64,000 nt of DNA from Gammaproteobacteria bacterium. Its GTDB lineage: Bacteria > Pseudomonadota > Gammaproteobacteria > Pseudomonadales > Azotimanducaceae. The stretch covers positions 1 to 64,000 of the forward strand of contig JAPOYV010000114.1 in assembly GCA_026706385.1 (NCBI GenBank), read 5' to 3'. The notes under the pieces were generated by a model. That model saw nothing but the letters and a program-made list of their open reading frames with translations, searched no databases and was not told the origin of the DNA. Shown piece after piece: positions 25,139-35,988 of this stretch. Position numbers and translations under genes: made by a program. Each line of letters starts with the position of its first letter. The stretch's first letter is position 1.

Positions 25139-25609
25139 ATGTCCGATGCCATGCAAGACGCGCTTGAGACGTTGAGCGCAAGGATCGACGTGCCGGGCAC
25201 GCCCAGCGATTGGTTCGAAGTCACCCAGGACCGCATCAACGACTTCGCCGACGTGACCCTCGACCACCAGTGGATTCACATCGATGAGGAGCGCGCCAAA
25301 GCCGGCCCGTTCGGAACGACTATCGCCCACGGCCACCTGACGCTGTCGATGATGGGACATCTGCCCCGCGCCGTCGCCGAGAGTACCCCGAGGCTCGAAG
25401 GCCAGAAGCTGTCGATCAACTACGGTTTCGACCGCGTCCGCTTCCCGGCACCGGTTCCTGTCGGCGCCCGGATTCGGACCACCAGCACGCTGAAGCGTGC
25501 TGAGGTCAAGGGCGGCATGATCGAGACCATGAACGAGGTCGTGGTCGAGGTGGAAGGGCAGGAGAAGCCCTGCTGCGTGGCCGAGAGTCTTGGGCGGTTG
25601 GTGTTCTGA
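25139..25609 (+). CDS. MaoC-family hot-dog hydratase
   Basis: A 156-residue single hot-dog domain enzyme. The hydratase-2 motif is intact: DVTLDHQWIHIDEERAKAGPFGTTIAHG, carrying the catalytic Asp and His. Such proteins hydrate enoyl-CoA esters. ATG 25139 is preceded by AAGGAG at 25125-25130. It is divergent from the DUF3500 gene and converges on thiG with 28 bases between stops. Confidence 0.9.
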   Translation: MSDAMQDALETLSARIDVPGTPSDWFEVTQDRINDFADVTLDHQWIHIDEERAKAGPFGTTIAHGHLTLSMMGHLPRAVAESTPRLEGQKLSINYGFDRVRFPAPVPVGARIRTTSTLKRAEVKGGMIETMNEVVVEVEGQEKPCCVAESLGRLVF

Positions 25610-25637
25610 TCCGAGTGCGCCGAGTGGCGAGGCGTGC

Positions 25638-26483
25638 CTACTCGTTCGTGGTTTGCCAGAACGGCGTGCCCACCACGGGCGTTGAAGGATGCGCGGTTTC
25701 GCTCTCCGCCATGGCGCCGGCCTTGAACGCCAGGCGTCCCGCTGCCACGGCCTTGCCGAATGCCGCCGCCATGCGCACGGGATCGTCGGCCCTGGCCACT
25801 GCGGTATTCAGCAACACGCCGTCGAAACCCATCTCCAGCACGCGCGCGGCATGGGACGGCAAACCGAGGCCAGCGTCGACGACGAGGGACACGTCGGGGA
25901 GCCTCGCGCGCAACGTTTCCAAGGCATAGGGATCCGTCAGCCCTTTGCCGGTGCCGATCGGCGCGCCCCAGGGCATCACGACTTCGCAACCGAGATCGCG
26001 CAGGCGTGTGCATACGACGAGGTCGTCCGTGGTGTAGGCGAACACCTTGAAGGAGAGCTTCACGAGTTGGCGAGCGGCATCGATCAGTTCGTACGGGTCG
26101 GGTTGCAGGTTGTAGTCGTCACCGGTGACCTCGAGCTTCAACCAGTCGGTCTCGAAGATCTCGCGGCTCATCCGGGCCAGGGTCACCGCCTCCTTGGCGG
26201 AATGGCAGCCTGCGGTGTTGGGCAGCAGTCGGCAGCCTAAGCCCTTGATGTGGTCCCAGATGGAGCCGCCACCGAGTTGCTCCGGGGACTGCCGGCGCAA
26301 CGACAGTGTCAACACGTCCGCGCCTGAGGCCTTGACCGCGTCCGCCATCACTGCTGGCGACGGATACCGGGCGGTCCCGAGCAGCAGCCGGCTTTGCAGC
26401 GTCTGCCCATAGACCTGCCACGGGTCGGGCTCCGACACCCCCGCAGGTGACGGGAAATCGACGTTGACCAGGGCTTCGCTCAA
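25638..26483 (-). CDS. thiG: Thiazole synthase ThiG
   Basis: ThiG builds the thiazole phosphate ring of thiamine from dehydroglycine, deoxyxylulose phosphate and ThiS thiocarboxylate. The 281-residue TIM barrel has the imine-forming Lys in [50 protein letters not shown] and KAGAMAES. The best start is TTG 26483, one base after the thiS stop; this leaves a short N-terminal extension before [21 protein letters not shown], where typical ThiG homology starts. Last gene of the riboswitch-controlled thiC-O-S-G block. Confidence 0.95.
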   Translation of the reverse strand: MSEALVNVDFPSPAGVSEPDPWQVYGQTLQSRLLLGTARYPSPAVMADAVKASGADVLTLSLRRQSPEQLGGGSIWDHIKGLGCRLLPNTAGCHSAKEAVTLARMSREIFETDWLKLEVTGDDYNLQPDPYELIDAARQLVKLSFKVFAYTTDDLVVCTRLRDLGCEVVMPWGAPIGTGKGLTDPYALETLRARLPDVSLVVDAGLGLPSHAARVLEMGFDGVLLNTAVARADDPVRMAAAFGKAVAAGRLAFKAGAMAESETAHPSTPVVGTPFWQTTNE

Positions 26484-26484
26484 T

Positions 26485-26682
26485 TCAACCCCCTTGCATC
26501 GCGGACAGGATGTCGAGCCGGTCCTCGCTTCGGACCTGGTAGGACCGCCACTCGGTCTTCGCCACGAACGTCTCGTTGACGGCAACGACGACCTTCCGGT
26601 CGCCGAAGCCGAGTGCTTCGACGATCTCCGCCAAGAGATCGGTGTCTATGCGGATGCGGTCGCCGTTGACGAATACATGCAT
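26485..26682 (-). CDS. thiS: Sulfur carrier protein ThiS
   Basis: A 65-residue ubiquitin-fold sulfur carrier: [20 protein letters not shown] at the start and the C-terminal Gly-Gly (SAMQGG) that is adenylated and thiocarboxylated. It overlaps the 3' end of thiO by 37 bases and ends one base before thiG. No thiF is in the window, so its activating enzyme (ThiF or MoeB) is presumably elsewhere. Confidence 0.94.
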   Translation of the reverse strand: MHVFVNGDRIRIDTDLLAEIVEALGFGDRKVVVAVNETFVAKTEWRSYQVRSEDRLDILSAMQGG

Positions 26683-27662
26683 CGTTCGATCTCCTCGATG
26701 GCCTGCTGCGCGACGGCGGGCGCGATCAGGAACCCGTGCCGATAGAGGCCGTTGACGCGCAACACGCCCCGGCGCCACTCGACCCGCGGCAGGTTGTCCG
26801 GATACGCCGGACGCAGGCCGGCGCACAGCTCGGTGATCTCCGCTTCGGCGAAACCGGGGTGCAGAGCGAACGCGGCGGAGAGCAGCTCGAGTGCACTGCG
26901 CACAGTCGTTGCCTGGGTGGACTCGCTTTCGAGTTGCGTCGCGCCGACGACGTAGTGCCGACCGGGCCGCGGCGCGACGTAGAGTTGGTAGCGCGGATGC
27001 ATCAGACGGACGGGGCGGGTCAGGTCCACTTCGGGCGCGTGCAGCCGAATGGCCTCGCCGCGCACGCCGCGTAGTTCGGCGAAGTCGGCGCCGACGCCTC
27101 GGCAATCGACAACGAGCGCATCCCCGCTGGGATGCGCCGCGAGGCGCACGGGGTCGACGCACTTGCCGAAGCGGATCGTCCCGCAGCGGCCCTCGAGGGC
27201 CGCTAGCAGGGCGCGGTTATCCAACCAACCCTCGTGCGGCAGGTAGAGCCCGCGTTCGAATCGTCCTGCCAATGCGGGCTCGAGTTCCGCGACGCCGGCG
27301 GCGTTGAGCCATTTCGCTTCGGTTTCGCGGTGGGCCCCAAGGGACCTGTAGAACTTGTCGAGCAACGGTCCGTCCGGCCCGTGCGCCACGAGTAGCGAGC
27401 CGTCGATGCCGTAGGGCACGCCGAGTTCATCGAGCATGGCGGGCCAGGCGCTTAAGCTCTGCTGGCCCATGGCGAAGACCGCGTCGTCGGAATCCGGCAA
27501 TTCGCTGGTCGGTGCCAGCATCGCGGCCGCGACGTGGGCGGCGCTCGCCGGAGCGTGGCGCGGCGTGCGCTCGTAGAGCGTCACGTCGGCACCGCGCTTG
27601 ACGAGCTGCCAGCCGATCAACCGGCCCATGAGGCCGGCGCCAGCGATCGCGACCGTGGGCAT
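26646..27662 (-). CDS. thiO: Glycine oxidase ThiO
   Basis: An FAD-dependent amine oxidase that makes the iminoacetate for ThiG under aerobic conditions. The 338 residues start at ATG 27662 with the Rossmann motif VAIAGAGLMGRLIGWQL. The DAO fold includes AAHVAAAMLAPTSE, LPHEGWLDNRALLAAL, HYVVGATQLESES and the C-terminal GLYRHGFLIAPA. Using ThiO instead of the radical-SAM ThiH fits an aerobic lifestyle. It is coupled to thiS by overlap. Confidence 0.94.
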   Translation of the reverse strand: MPTVAIAGAGLMGRLIGWQLVKRGADVTLYERTPRHAPASAAHVAAAMLAPTSELPDSDDAVFAMGQQSLSAWPAMLDELGVPYGIDGSLLVAHGPDGPLLDKFYRSLGAHRETEAKWLNAAGVAELEPALAGRFERGLYLPHEGWLDNRALLAALEGRCGTIRFGKCVDPVRLAAHPSGDALVVDCRGVGADFAELRGVRGEAIRLHAPEVDLTRPVRLMHPRYQLYVAPRPGRHYVVGATQLESESTQATTVRSALELLSAAFALHPGFAEAEITELCAGLRPAYPDNLPRVEWRRGVLRVNGLYRHGFLIAPAVAQQAIEEIERCMYSSTATASA

Positions 27663-27714
27663 TAGTTTGCTCGACTGCTCTTCATGTTGCAGTTGATCAG
27701 TTTCTCCGCCGCCG

Positions 27715-27759
27715 GGAGAATGCGGAGCATTCTCCATCGCGTGGCGTAGCGACGCGCGC

Positions 27760-27762
<3 letters not shown>
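27715..27762 (-). repeat. TAG-associated double-hairpin element, copy 3, between thiC and thiO
   Basis: Reading on the - strand, the thiC TAG stop (27762-27760) begins a stretch that closely resembles copy 2: a GCGCGCGTCG... stem closing with CGCGATGG, then a perfect 9-bp hairpin GGAGAATGC / GCATTCTCC (27715-27735, 3-base loop). It occupies about half of the 97-base thiC-thiO gap, interrupting an operon that is otherwise tightly packed. Confidence 0.6.
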
Positions 27763-29812
<2,050 letters not shown>

Positions 29813-29847
29813 TTGATGCGTCGAGTATAGGGGCGGTGCCCCGGTCG

Positions 29848-30471
29848 TCAACCGGTTAGGTTGACGTACGCAGCGACCGCGTCCCGCGGGTCTTCTGTCG
29901 CAATGCCTGAGACCGTGGCGACGCCATAGGCGCCAGCCTCCAAACAGTCGTGTGTGCGTTCAAGGGAGACGCCGCCAAGTGCGTAGACGGGCAAGCCCGT
30001 GGTCGCGACAGCGCGTCCGAGGGCATCGAGGCCGACGGCGTCCGTCGGCTTCCACGACGGAGAAAAGACGGGACTGTAGATCAGCGCCGTGGCGGCGGCA
30101 CGCTCGGCCTTGCGGATCGCCGCGATGGAATGGACGGCCGCGCTCCGGAACCCTGGCCCACCCACCGCGGCCTTGGCTGGGATTCGCGCTTCCGGCCAAT
30201 GCACGCCGTCGTAGCCGAGTTCGGCAGCCAGGTTGTCGGGGCCGTTGAGGACCAAGGGAGCCGGACTGTCCATGATGCGACGGGCTTCCCCAATGGCATG
30301 GACGAAATCCCCACCTTTGAGGGCGGGTGCACGCACTTGGACGATGAATCGATGCTGGCCGGCGGCGTCGTTCAGTTGTCGGAGAAGGCCGAGCCACGGC
30401 CCTAGGCCGCCCATGTAGGCCACGTCGGCGATCACGTAGAGCCGTGGATACCCGTGCTTCGCGGCCGACAC
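29848..30471 (-). CDS. Second thiamine-phosphate synthase-like protein (ThiE/TenI family)
   Basis: A 207-residue TIM-barrel protein related to ThiE. It starts with GTG 30471, three bases after the thiE stop. Blocks include RLYVIADVAYMGG, FIVQVRAPALKGGDF, LVLNGPDNLAAELGYDGVHWPE and VYALGGVSLERTHDCLEAGAYGVATVSGI. Several substrate residues of ThiE are changed (QFREK is QVRAP; GLHLG is GVHWPE), so it may be a TenI-like thiazole tautomerase or a divergent synthase rather than a second ThiE. Third gene of thiD-thiE-thiE2. Confidence 0.8.
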   Translation of the reverse strand: MSAAKHGYPRLYVIADVAYMGGLGPWLGLLRQLNDAAGQHRFIVQVRAPALKGGDFVHAIGEARRIMDSPAPLVLNGPDNLAAELGYDGVHWPEARIPAKAAVGGPGFRSAAVHSIAAIRKAERAAATALIYSPVFSPSWKPTDAVGLDALGRAVATTGLPVYALGGVSLERTHDCLEAGAYGVATVSGIATEDPRDAVAAYVNLTG

Positions 30472-30474
30472 GTC

Positions 30475-31098
30475 CTAGCCAAGCAAAGCCGTGCGACAGG
30501 CACGGGTCGCACCGACCGGGTCGTCGGCGTTAACGACCTCGGACAGCACGGCGACGCCGTGGGCGCCTGTCTGCATGGTCTCGGGTATGCGCGTCGCGGT
30601 GATTCCGCCGATCGCTACGACCGGTTTCGGCGTCCCGCAGGCGATCCTGGCCAGCGCCTCGAGCCCCAACGCCGGCGCTGGACTCGCCTTCGACTGCGTG
30701 CCGTAGACGGGGCCGACGCCGAGGTAGTCGACGTCCGTTTCGGCCACGGCCATGGCTTCGTCGTAGCTGTTCGCCGTGCCGCCGATTAGCACGGCGTTGC
30801 CGAGGATCCGTCGGGCGGAGGCGACGTCGAGATCGTTGCGCCCGAGGTGCAATCCGCCGGCCCGCGCGCTCAAGGCCACATCCGCCCGGTCGTCGATTAC
30901 GGCCACGGCGTTCGCCTCTCGGCAGGCCGCCACAATGGCACGGCCCACGTTGAGGAGCTGTCGCGTGGTCCAAGGGCGCTTCTCGCGGAACTGCACGGCA
31001 TCAGCGCCGCCGGCGAGAGCAAGTCGTGCCAATGCCAAATGGCCGTAGCGGTCCTGTACGGTCTCGTCGGTGATGACATGCAGGCGCGGCACGTCCAT
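30475..31098 (-). CDS. thiE: Thiamine-phosphate synthase ThiE
   Basis: Joins HMP diphosphate and thiazole phosphate. The 207-residue TIM barrel has ADAVQFREKRPW, NAVAVIDDRADVALSARAGGLHLGRNDL, DYLGVGPVYGTQSK and PVVAIGGITATRIPETMQTGAHGVAVLSEV, all canonical. ATG 31098 is used; GTG 31107 overlaps the thiD stop as GTGA and would add three residues. It is translationally linked to thiD and the second ThiE-like gene. Confidence 0.94.
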   Translation of the reverse strand: MDVPRLHVITDETVQDRYGHLALARLALAGGADAVQFREKRPWTTRQLLNVGRAIVAACREANAVAVIDDRADVALSARAGGLHLGRNDLDVASARRILGNAVLIGGTANSYDEAMAVAETDVDYLGVGPVYGTQSKASPAPALGLEALARIACGTPKPVVAIGGITATRIPETMQTGAHGVAVLSEVVNADDPVGATRACRTALLG

Positions 31099-31103
31099 GG
31101 CGT

Positions 31104-31889
31104 TCACGCCGTTCGCATCGCATGGAAGTGATCGAGCAGGCGGTCGCCGGTAGCGGCACTGTGACGGATGGCGCTGCCCACGTAGTCCTTCGCGTTTGCC
31201 ACGGCCTCGACGAGGGAGTACCCCCGGCCCAGGAGCGTCGCGATGGTTGCGGACAGCGTGCAGCCGGTGCCGCGTGGCCGGGCATTGGCAACGAAATCGC
31301 CCTGAAAGACCAGCGTACCGCCGGGGTGGACGAGCAGGTCGGTCGCAGGGGATGCGGCCAGGTGACCGCCCTTGATCAGCACCGCGCCGCAACCGTGCCG
31401 GAGGATGATCTCGCCGGCGGCATGCGCGTCGGCGACCGAGGTTATGCTCAACCCGGCGAGCCGTTCGGCCTCGCCCACATTCGGTGTGACAAGGGCGGCA
31501 AGCGGGAACAGGTCGCGCACCATCGCATCCACGCCCGGGGACTCAAGCAACGTGTGGCCGGATGTCGAGACGATCACCGGGTCGAGCACGTAGTTCGGCG
31601 GTCGCCACGCCTTTAGTCTGCCGGCCACCGCGGCGACCCGTTCGGCGTCCACGAGCATCCCGCTCTTCACGGCCGCGATCTCGAAACTCGTGCGGACGGC
31701 GTCGATCTGTGCCGTCACCACGTCCGCCGGGACAGGCACCGTGGCCGTCACCGCGTCCGCGCTTTGGGCCGTTACGGCGGTCAGGGCGGTGACCCCGTAG
31801 CCGCCATGGGCCGCGATGGACTTCAGGTCGGCCTGGATTCCCGAGGCCGCTCCGGAGTCCGAGCCGGCGATGGTCAGCACGCAGTTCAC
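31104..31889 (-). CDS. thiD: Hydroxymethylpyrimidine/phosphomethylpyrimidine kinase ThiD
   Basis: Phosphorylates HMP and HMP phosphate. The 261-residue ribokinase-fold enzyme begins VLTIAGSDSGAASGIQADLKS and has GGYGVTALTAVTAQ, VLDPVIVSTSGHTLL, LVTPNVGEAERLAG, and the anion hole ARPRGTGCTLSATIATLLG with catalytic Asp replaced as in many ThiD (GTGC). First gene of the upper thi block; its promoter region is shared with the divergent yjbQ gene (65 bases). Confidence 0.95.
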   Translation of the reverse strand: MNCVLTIAGSDSGAASGIQADLKSIAAHGGYGVTALTAVTAQSADAVTATVPVPADVVTAQIDAVRTSFEIAAVKSGMLVDAERVAAVAGRLKAWRPPNYVLDPVIVSTSGHTLLESPGVDAMVRDLFPLAALVTPNVGEAERLAGLSITSVADAHAAGEIILRHGCGAVLIKGGHLAASPATDLLVHPGGTLVFQGDFVANARPRGTGCTLSATIATLLGRGYSLVEAVANAKDYVGSAIRHSAATGDRLLDHFHAMRTA

Positions 31890-31954
31890 GACCTTCGACA
31901 GGTGACAGTCAAGCTGTTGGGCTATTGTAGCGGTCTGTACTGACGGCCTTATTC

Positions 31955-32377
31955 ATGAACACGGAACTGTCGATCGCAGTCAACGGGCAGGGCCTCTACG
32001 AGATCACGTCGGATGTCGCGGCGGTGGTTAAGTCGAGCGGCCTTAACGACGGGCTTGCGACGGTGTACATCCGCCATACGTCGGCGAGCCTCGTCATCCA
32101 GGAGAACGCCGACCCCGCCGTGCAACGGGACCTCGAGGCCTTCCTTGCCCGGGTCGTCCCGGAAGGCGACTCAGCCGACAACCCGGTGCCCTATACGCAC
32201 GTCGAAGAGGGTGCCGACGACATGCCCGCCCACATCAAGAGCGCGCTAACGCAGACCCACCTGTCGATACCGGTCGTGGACGGACGCTTGGCGCTCGGGA
32301 CGTGGCAGGGCGTCTTCCTGTGGGAACACCGGCATCGTGCGAACCAGCGCCGGGTCATCGTGAACCTGCTGAGCTGA
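31955..32377 (+). CDS. yjbQ: YjbQ/UPF0047 family protein
   Basis: A 140-residue protein of the UPF0047 family, annotated in some databases as a secondary thiamine-phosphate synthase on the basis of complementation. Conserved blocks are TVYIRHTSASLVIQENADP, THVEEGADDMPAHIKSALT, LSIPVVDGRLALGTWQGVFLWEHR and RRVIVNLL. It is divergent from thiD, and this genomic link supports a thiamine-related role without proving it. It ends two bases before the amidohydrolase start. Confidence 0.9.
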   Translation: MNTELSIAVNGQGLYEITSDVAAVVKSSGLNDGLATVYIRHTSASLVIQENADPAVQRDLEAFLARVVPEGDSADNPVPYTHVEEGADDMPAHIKSALTQTHLSIPVVDGRLALGTWQGVFLWEHRHRANQRRVIVNLLS

Positions 32378-32379
32378 CC

Positions 32380-33531
32380 ATGCCCGTCTACAGCAATCTG
32401 CGCATTTGGGACGGCATTGCCGACGGCTACCTTGACGCCGACTCGATCGCAGTCGAAGGCGAGCGGATCGCCGCCATCGGGCACTCGCACGGCGGTCGGG
32501 ACTGCAGCGGCTTGACGGTGGTCCCCGGGTTGATCGACGCGCACGTGCACATGGTGCTCGACCCGGATTTGATGTCCGTCGCCGAGCAGTTGGCACAGGA
32601 CGACGACATGCTTCGGGAGAAGATGGTTCTCCGCGCCGAAGCGATGGTCCAGGCCGGCATCACGACCGCGCGCGACCTAGGCGGCGGCAATTGGCTGGAG
32701 TTGGAATTGCGTGATCGCATCAGCGCCGGCGAGATTGTGGGTCCGCGCCTGCTTTGCGCGGGTCAGCCGGTGACGTCGGTCGGCGGTCACTGCCACTTCT
32801 GGGGCGGCGAAGCTCCCGACGTCGACGCCGCCAGGGCGATCATTCGACGCCAGCAGGAGCACGGCGTTGATCTCATCAAGCTCATGGCGACCGGCGGCAT
32901 GCAGACGCCCGGCAGCCAGCCCAAGGACGCCCAGTTCGACGCCGCCGAGACCAAGGCGATCGTCGCCGCGGCCAACGCCCTCGGGCTCAACGTGGCCGCG
33001 CATTGCCACGGCACGCCGGGCATCGAGAACGCGGCCCACGCGGGTGTCCGCACCATCGAGCACTGCTCGTGGATCGGCGAGAGCGGCGCCCGTGAGCCGT
33101 ACGATCCCGCCGTGGCGGCGGAAATCGCCCGCCGAGGCGTCTGGATCTCGCCGACGGTCAACGCGGGATGGGCGCGGTTCGGCGCCGAGTTTGCGGCCCG
33201 GGTCACGGAGAACATGCGCGGGATGAAAGCGGCCGGATGCCGGCTGATTGCATCCACCGATGCCGGCATTCCCCGCGTCCGGCACGAGGACTTGGCGAAG
33301 GCATTGCCGGTGTTCGCGCGACTGGCGGAGATGTCGCCGCTCGAGGCCTTGAAATCCGCCACGAGTGCCAGCGCCGACGCCTTGGAACTCGGGCACGTGA
33401 CCGGCGCGCTGCGAGTAGGCTTGGCCGCCGACCTCGTCTTGGTTGAAGGCGACCCGTTGACCGACCTAGGTGTCCTGCAAAGGCCCGCGCTCGTCGTCTG
33501 CCGGGGACGCGAGGTCGCGGGGTGTCGCTAG
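32380..33531 (+). CDS. Amidohydrolase (imidazolonepropionase/prolidase-like)
   Basis: A 383-residue metal-dependent hydrolase. Metal ligands of the amidohydrolase barrel are visible: HVHM (VVPGLIDAHVHMVLD), Lys/His in DLIKLMATGG and NVAAHCHG, TIEHCSWIG, and the late Asp in LIASTDAGIP. The N- and C-terminal parts form the beta-sandwich. ATG 32380 starts two bases after the yjbQ stop, so they may be cotranscribed. The sequence type is close to Xaa-Pro dipeptidase/carboxylate amidohydrolases; the substrate is unknown. Confidence 0.88.
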   Translation: MPVYSNLRIWDGIADGYLDADSIAVEGERIAAIGHSHGGRDCSGLTVVPGLIDAHVHMVLDPDLMSVAEQLAQDDDMLREKMVLRAEAMVQAGITTARDLGGGNWLELELRDRISAGEIVGPRLLCAGQPVTSVGGHCHFWGGEAPDVDAARAIIRRQQEHGVDLIKLMATGGMQTPGSQPKDAQFDAAETKAIVAAANALGLNVAAHCHGTPGIENAAHAGVRTIEHCSWIGESGAREPYDPAVAAEIARRGVWISPTVNAGWARFGAEFAARVTENMRGMKAAGCRLIASTDAGIPRVRHEDLAKALPVFARLAEMSPLEALKSATSASADALELGHVTGALRVGLAADLVLVEGDPLTDLGVLQRPALVVCRGREVAGCR

Positions 33532-33631
33532 AGGACGCCAGGTAAGACCGTATGGTGGCACCCGGACGACACCGGTTGCTGAAGCGATGTCCTGCGGCGA
33601 TGCTCGGCTAAGGCAGACACCCGGAGTCGCC

Positions 33632-34597
33632 ATGACGGCGTCCATGACAGCCACCCGCCGAACGGTTCGCCGCTTGGCACTCTGCGCCACGCTCGCATGT
33701 TGTCCGGCCGCACCCGTGGACGGTCGCAACGGGGCCGAGGCGGAGGAGGGCGAGACGATGTCAATGAAAAACGATGGCCCGATCGGCCACCTGCCCGGCT
33801 CACGCTTCCGGGATTGCCCGCAGTGTCCCGAAATGGTCGTTCTGCCGCCGGGAACCTTCTTGATGGGCTCGCCCGATACCGAATCGGGGCGCCACGCGAA
33901 CGAGGGACCGGTCCATCGTGTAACCATCGAACATGCGTTCGCGATGGGCGTCCACGAGGTGACGTTCGAAGAGTGGGACGCCTGCGTCGAGTCCGGTGGC
34001 TGCGACGGCTATCGACCGAAGCAGCGTTTCTTCGGGCGCAACATGGGCGGGGCGCAGCATCCGGTGACACGCGTTGGCTGGGAGGATGTGCCCGCCTACC
34101 TGGCGTGGCTCTCACAAGAGACCGGCGCGCGCTACCGCCTGCCGAGCGAGGCCGAGTGGGAATACGCCGCCCGGGGCGGCACGCCGACCCCGTACTACAC
34201 CGGCAACACGATGTCCCAGGAGGAGGCCAACTACGGACGGTATTTCGTCGGTCGGCCGGTCCCGGTCGGCAGCTACCCGGCGAATCACTTCGGCCTCCAC
34301 GACATGCTCGGCAACGTGGCCGAATGGTGCGAGGACTGTTGGAACGAGAACTACGTGGGCGCGCCGGCGGACGGCAGCGCTTGGCGATCCGGCAACTGCG
34401 ACCGACGCGTCCTGCGCGGTGGCCATTGGGCGAGCGACGCGGAGGGCTTTCGCACGGGCATCACGCCCCGTGGACTGCGCGCTGCGAGCCGTGCTTTCGG
34501 ACCGCCTCCGCCGAACCGGATCCGACGGATGCTCAAGGAGGGTTCACGCGACGTCGTGATCGGGTTCCGCGTGGTGAGGGATCTCCAAACCGACTAG
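33632..34597 (+). CDS. Formylglycine-generating-enzyme-like (SUMF1) exported protein
   Basis: A 321-residue protein starting at ATG 33632 (GGAG eight bases upstream) with a signal-like N-terminus (VRRLALCATLACCPAAP). The SUMF1/FGE domain is complete: MVVLPPGTFLMGSPDTESGR, GVHEVTFEEWDAC, YRLPSEAEWEYAARGG, FGLHDMLGNVAEWCEDCW, RRVLRGGHWASD and the final GFRVVRD. Such domains activate sulfatases or act as non-catalytic sensors and transferases. The true FGE active site uses two cysteines; cysteines are present but I cannot confirm equivalence. No sulfatase gene adjoins. Confidence 0.85.
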   Translation: MTASMTATRRTVRRLALCATLACCPAAPVDGRNGAEAEEGETMSMKNDGPIGHLPGSRFRDCPQCPEMVVLPPGTFLMGSPDTESGRHANEGPVHRVTIEHAFAMGVHEVTFEEWDACVESGGCDGYRPKQRFFGRNMGGAQHPVTRVGWEDVPAYLAWLSQETGARYRLPSEAEWEYAARGGTPTPYYTGNTMSQEEANYGRYFVGRPVPVGSYPANHFGLHDMLGNVAEWCEDCWNENYVGAPADGSAWRSGNCDRRVLRGGHWASDAEGFRTGITPRGLRAASRAFGPPPPNRIRRMLKEGSRDVVIGFRVVRDLQTD

Positions 34598-34629
34598 AGT
34601 TAGCGCCTTTTCACAATTGAAATCATAAT

Positions 34630-35121
34630 ATGATGGACAGTCGCCTATTGCACCCGGCACAGTCGCTGCGCACACTACTTCTGCTGGTCCGGACTTTGTT
34701 CGTCTGCGGAGATGAGCGATGGGTCTTGAAGTGGTCGCCCTGGGCGCCTCGTACATCGTTGGCACTCGGTGTGTTCCTGTGGCGCGTGTTTTCGCGCATG
34801 TACGACCAGATCGAGGTGAGATTCGACAAGGTCGACCAGCGGTTCGACAAGGTCGACGAGCGATTCTATGGGGTCGATGAGCGATTCGATAAGGTCGATG
34901 AGCGATTCGATCGTGTCGAGGGCCGGATCGATGGGGTCGAGCGTCGGGTAGACGCGGTCGAAGGCCGCATGGGCACACTTGAGGGTCGAATCGGGTCGCT
35001 TGAGGACAAGGTCGACGGGCTGGCAGCCGACCACCAGAGTCTGGCGCGGGAGCTATCGGAGTTCCGCGGCGAGATGCGTGGGCGTTTGGCAGCCGTTCTG
35101 CCGGGGACGACCGAGGTCTAG
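34630..35121 (+). CDS. Repeat coiled-coil protein with N-terminal hydrophobic segment
   Basis: A protein of up to 163 residues; the first part (residues 1-56) holds a hydrophobic segment ([14 protein letters not shown]) that could be a membrane anchor, and ATG 34798 is an alternative start. From residue 64 there are about ten heptads of the form RFDKVDE, drifting to RVDAVEG and RIGSLED, a textbook parallel coiled coil. An AT-rich stretch precedes the gene, with no clear ribosome-binding site. The function is unknown. Its 3' end overlaps the extended reading of the ABC ATPase on the - strand. Confidence 0.65.
   Translation: MMDSRLLHPAQSLRTLLLLVRTLFVCGDERWVLKWSPWAPRTSLALGVFLWRVFSRMYDQIEVRFDKVDQRFDKVDERFYGVDERFDKVDERFDRVEGRIDGVERRVDAVEGRMGTLEGRIGSLEDKVDGLAADHQSLARELSEFRGEMRGRLAAVLPGTTEV
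34819..35028 (+). repeat. 21-bp tandem coding repeats (heptads)
   Basis: About ten head-to-tail 21-bp units (consensus like CGATTCGACAAGGTCGATGAG) encode the heptads of the coiled-coil protein. The first five units are nearly identical and the later ones diverge, so unit number could vary by slippage or recombination without changing frame. Confidence 0.8.
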
Positions 35122-35988
35122 GCGTCGTCTAGCGGCCGGTCGTGCACGGAAGGGGGCTTGGCGGCGACCGTCACGCATACAAGTGGCAGGCCACCAAGGA
35201 CGAGCCTTGAGGCCGGAGGTCCGGATTGTCGGTGCGGCAGTGTGGCATGGCCTGCGGGCACCGGGTATGGAAGCGGCAGCCCGGAGGTACATGACGCCGA
35301 TGCGGTCGCTGATGTGTCGAACCACCGCGAGGTCGTGGGCTATGAAGAGGTAGGTCAGCCCAAGTTCGTCCTGGAGATCCATCAGCAGGTTCACCACCTG
35401 CGCTTGGATGGAGACGTCGAGGGCGGACACTGGCTCGTCGCAGATGATGAGGCTCGGTTCGAGCGCGAGCGCGCGGGCGATGCCGATGCGCTGGCGCTGG
35501 CCGCCGGAGAACTCGTGGGGATAGCGGTCCGCCATGTCCGGCAGGAGGCCGACGAGGTCCATCAGTTCCCGGACCCGTTCCCGGTAGGCGGTCCTGTCGT
35601 CGGCGAGGCCATGGACCACCAAGGGTTCGCCGATGATGTCGCGGGCGCGCATGCGCGGATTGAGGGAACCGAACGGGTCCTGGTAGACCATCTGCATTCG
35701 GCGGCGCAGAGGACGCAGTTCGCCAACGCCCAAGTCCGTGATGTCGCGGCCCTCGAATACGATCCGACCGGACGTCGCGCGCAACATGCGCAGGATGGCG
35801 AGCGCGGTCGTCGACTTGCCGCAGCCGCTCTCGCCGACCAGTCCGAAGGTCTCGCCGCGCCTGAGTTCGAAACTGACACCGTCGACCGCCTTGACCGAGC
35901 CGACCTCGCGCTGGAACACGACCCCCCGTATGACGGGAAAGTGCACCGCGAGATCGGTCACGCTGAGCAAAGGTGTTTGGTCGTTCAT
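35053..35988 (-). CDS. Peptide ABC transporter ATP-binding protein (OppF/DppF-like), C-terminus damaged
   Basis: The ATPase core is complete: Walker [11 protein letters not shown]-loop [11 protein letters not shown], signature [17 protein letters not shown], Walker [13 protein letters not shown] and H-loop IAHDLAVV. After DRIGVMYL the frame enters unrelated text ([18 protein letters not shown]...) and ends at 35053, inside the opposite coiled-coil gene. The correct OppF ending survives in another frame (35171-35284), so a deletion with frameshift removed the segment between. ATG 35988 overlaps the preceding ATPase stop as ATGA. The catalytic core may still work with its partner; the C-terminal domain is lost. 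Confidence 0.85.
   Translation of the reverse strand: MNDQTPLLSVTDLAVHFPVIRGVVFQREVGSVKAVDGVSFELRRGETFGLVGESGCGKSTTALAILRMLRATSGRIVFEGRDITDLGVGELRPLRRRMQMVYQDPFGSLNPRMRARDIIGEPLVVHGLADDRTAYRERVRELMDLVGLLPDMADRYPHEFSGGQRQRIGIARALALEPSLIICDEPVSALDVSIQAQVVNLLMDLQDELGLTYLFIAHDLAVVRHISDRIGVMYLRAAASIPGARRPCHTAAPTIRTSGLKARPWWPATCMRDGRRQAPFRARPAARRRLDLGRPRQNGCQTPTHLAAELR
35171..35284 (-). pseudogene. Out-of-frame OppF C-terminal tail
   Basis: In the -1 frame relative to the ATPase reading, 37 codons encode [20 protein letters not shown] followed by [17 protein letters not shown] and TGA. This is the conserved cysteine-bearing C-terminal motif of OppF/DppF proteins (GCRFHxRCPxA...C...VACH). It begins exactly where the main frame leaves homology, marking a deletion junction near 35284. 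Confidence 0.8.
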
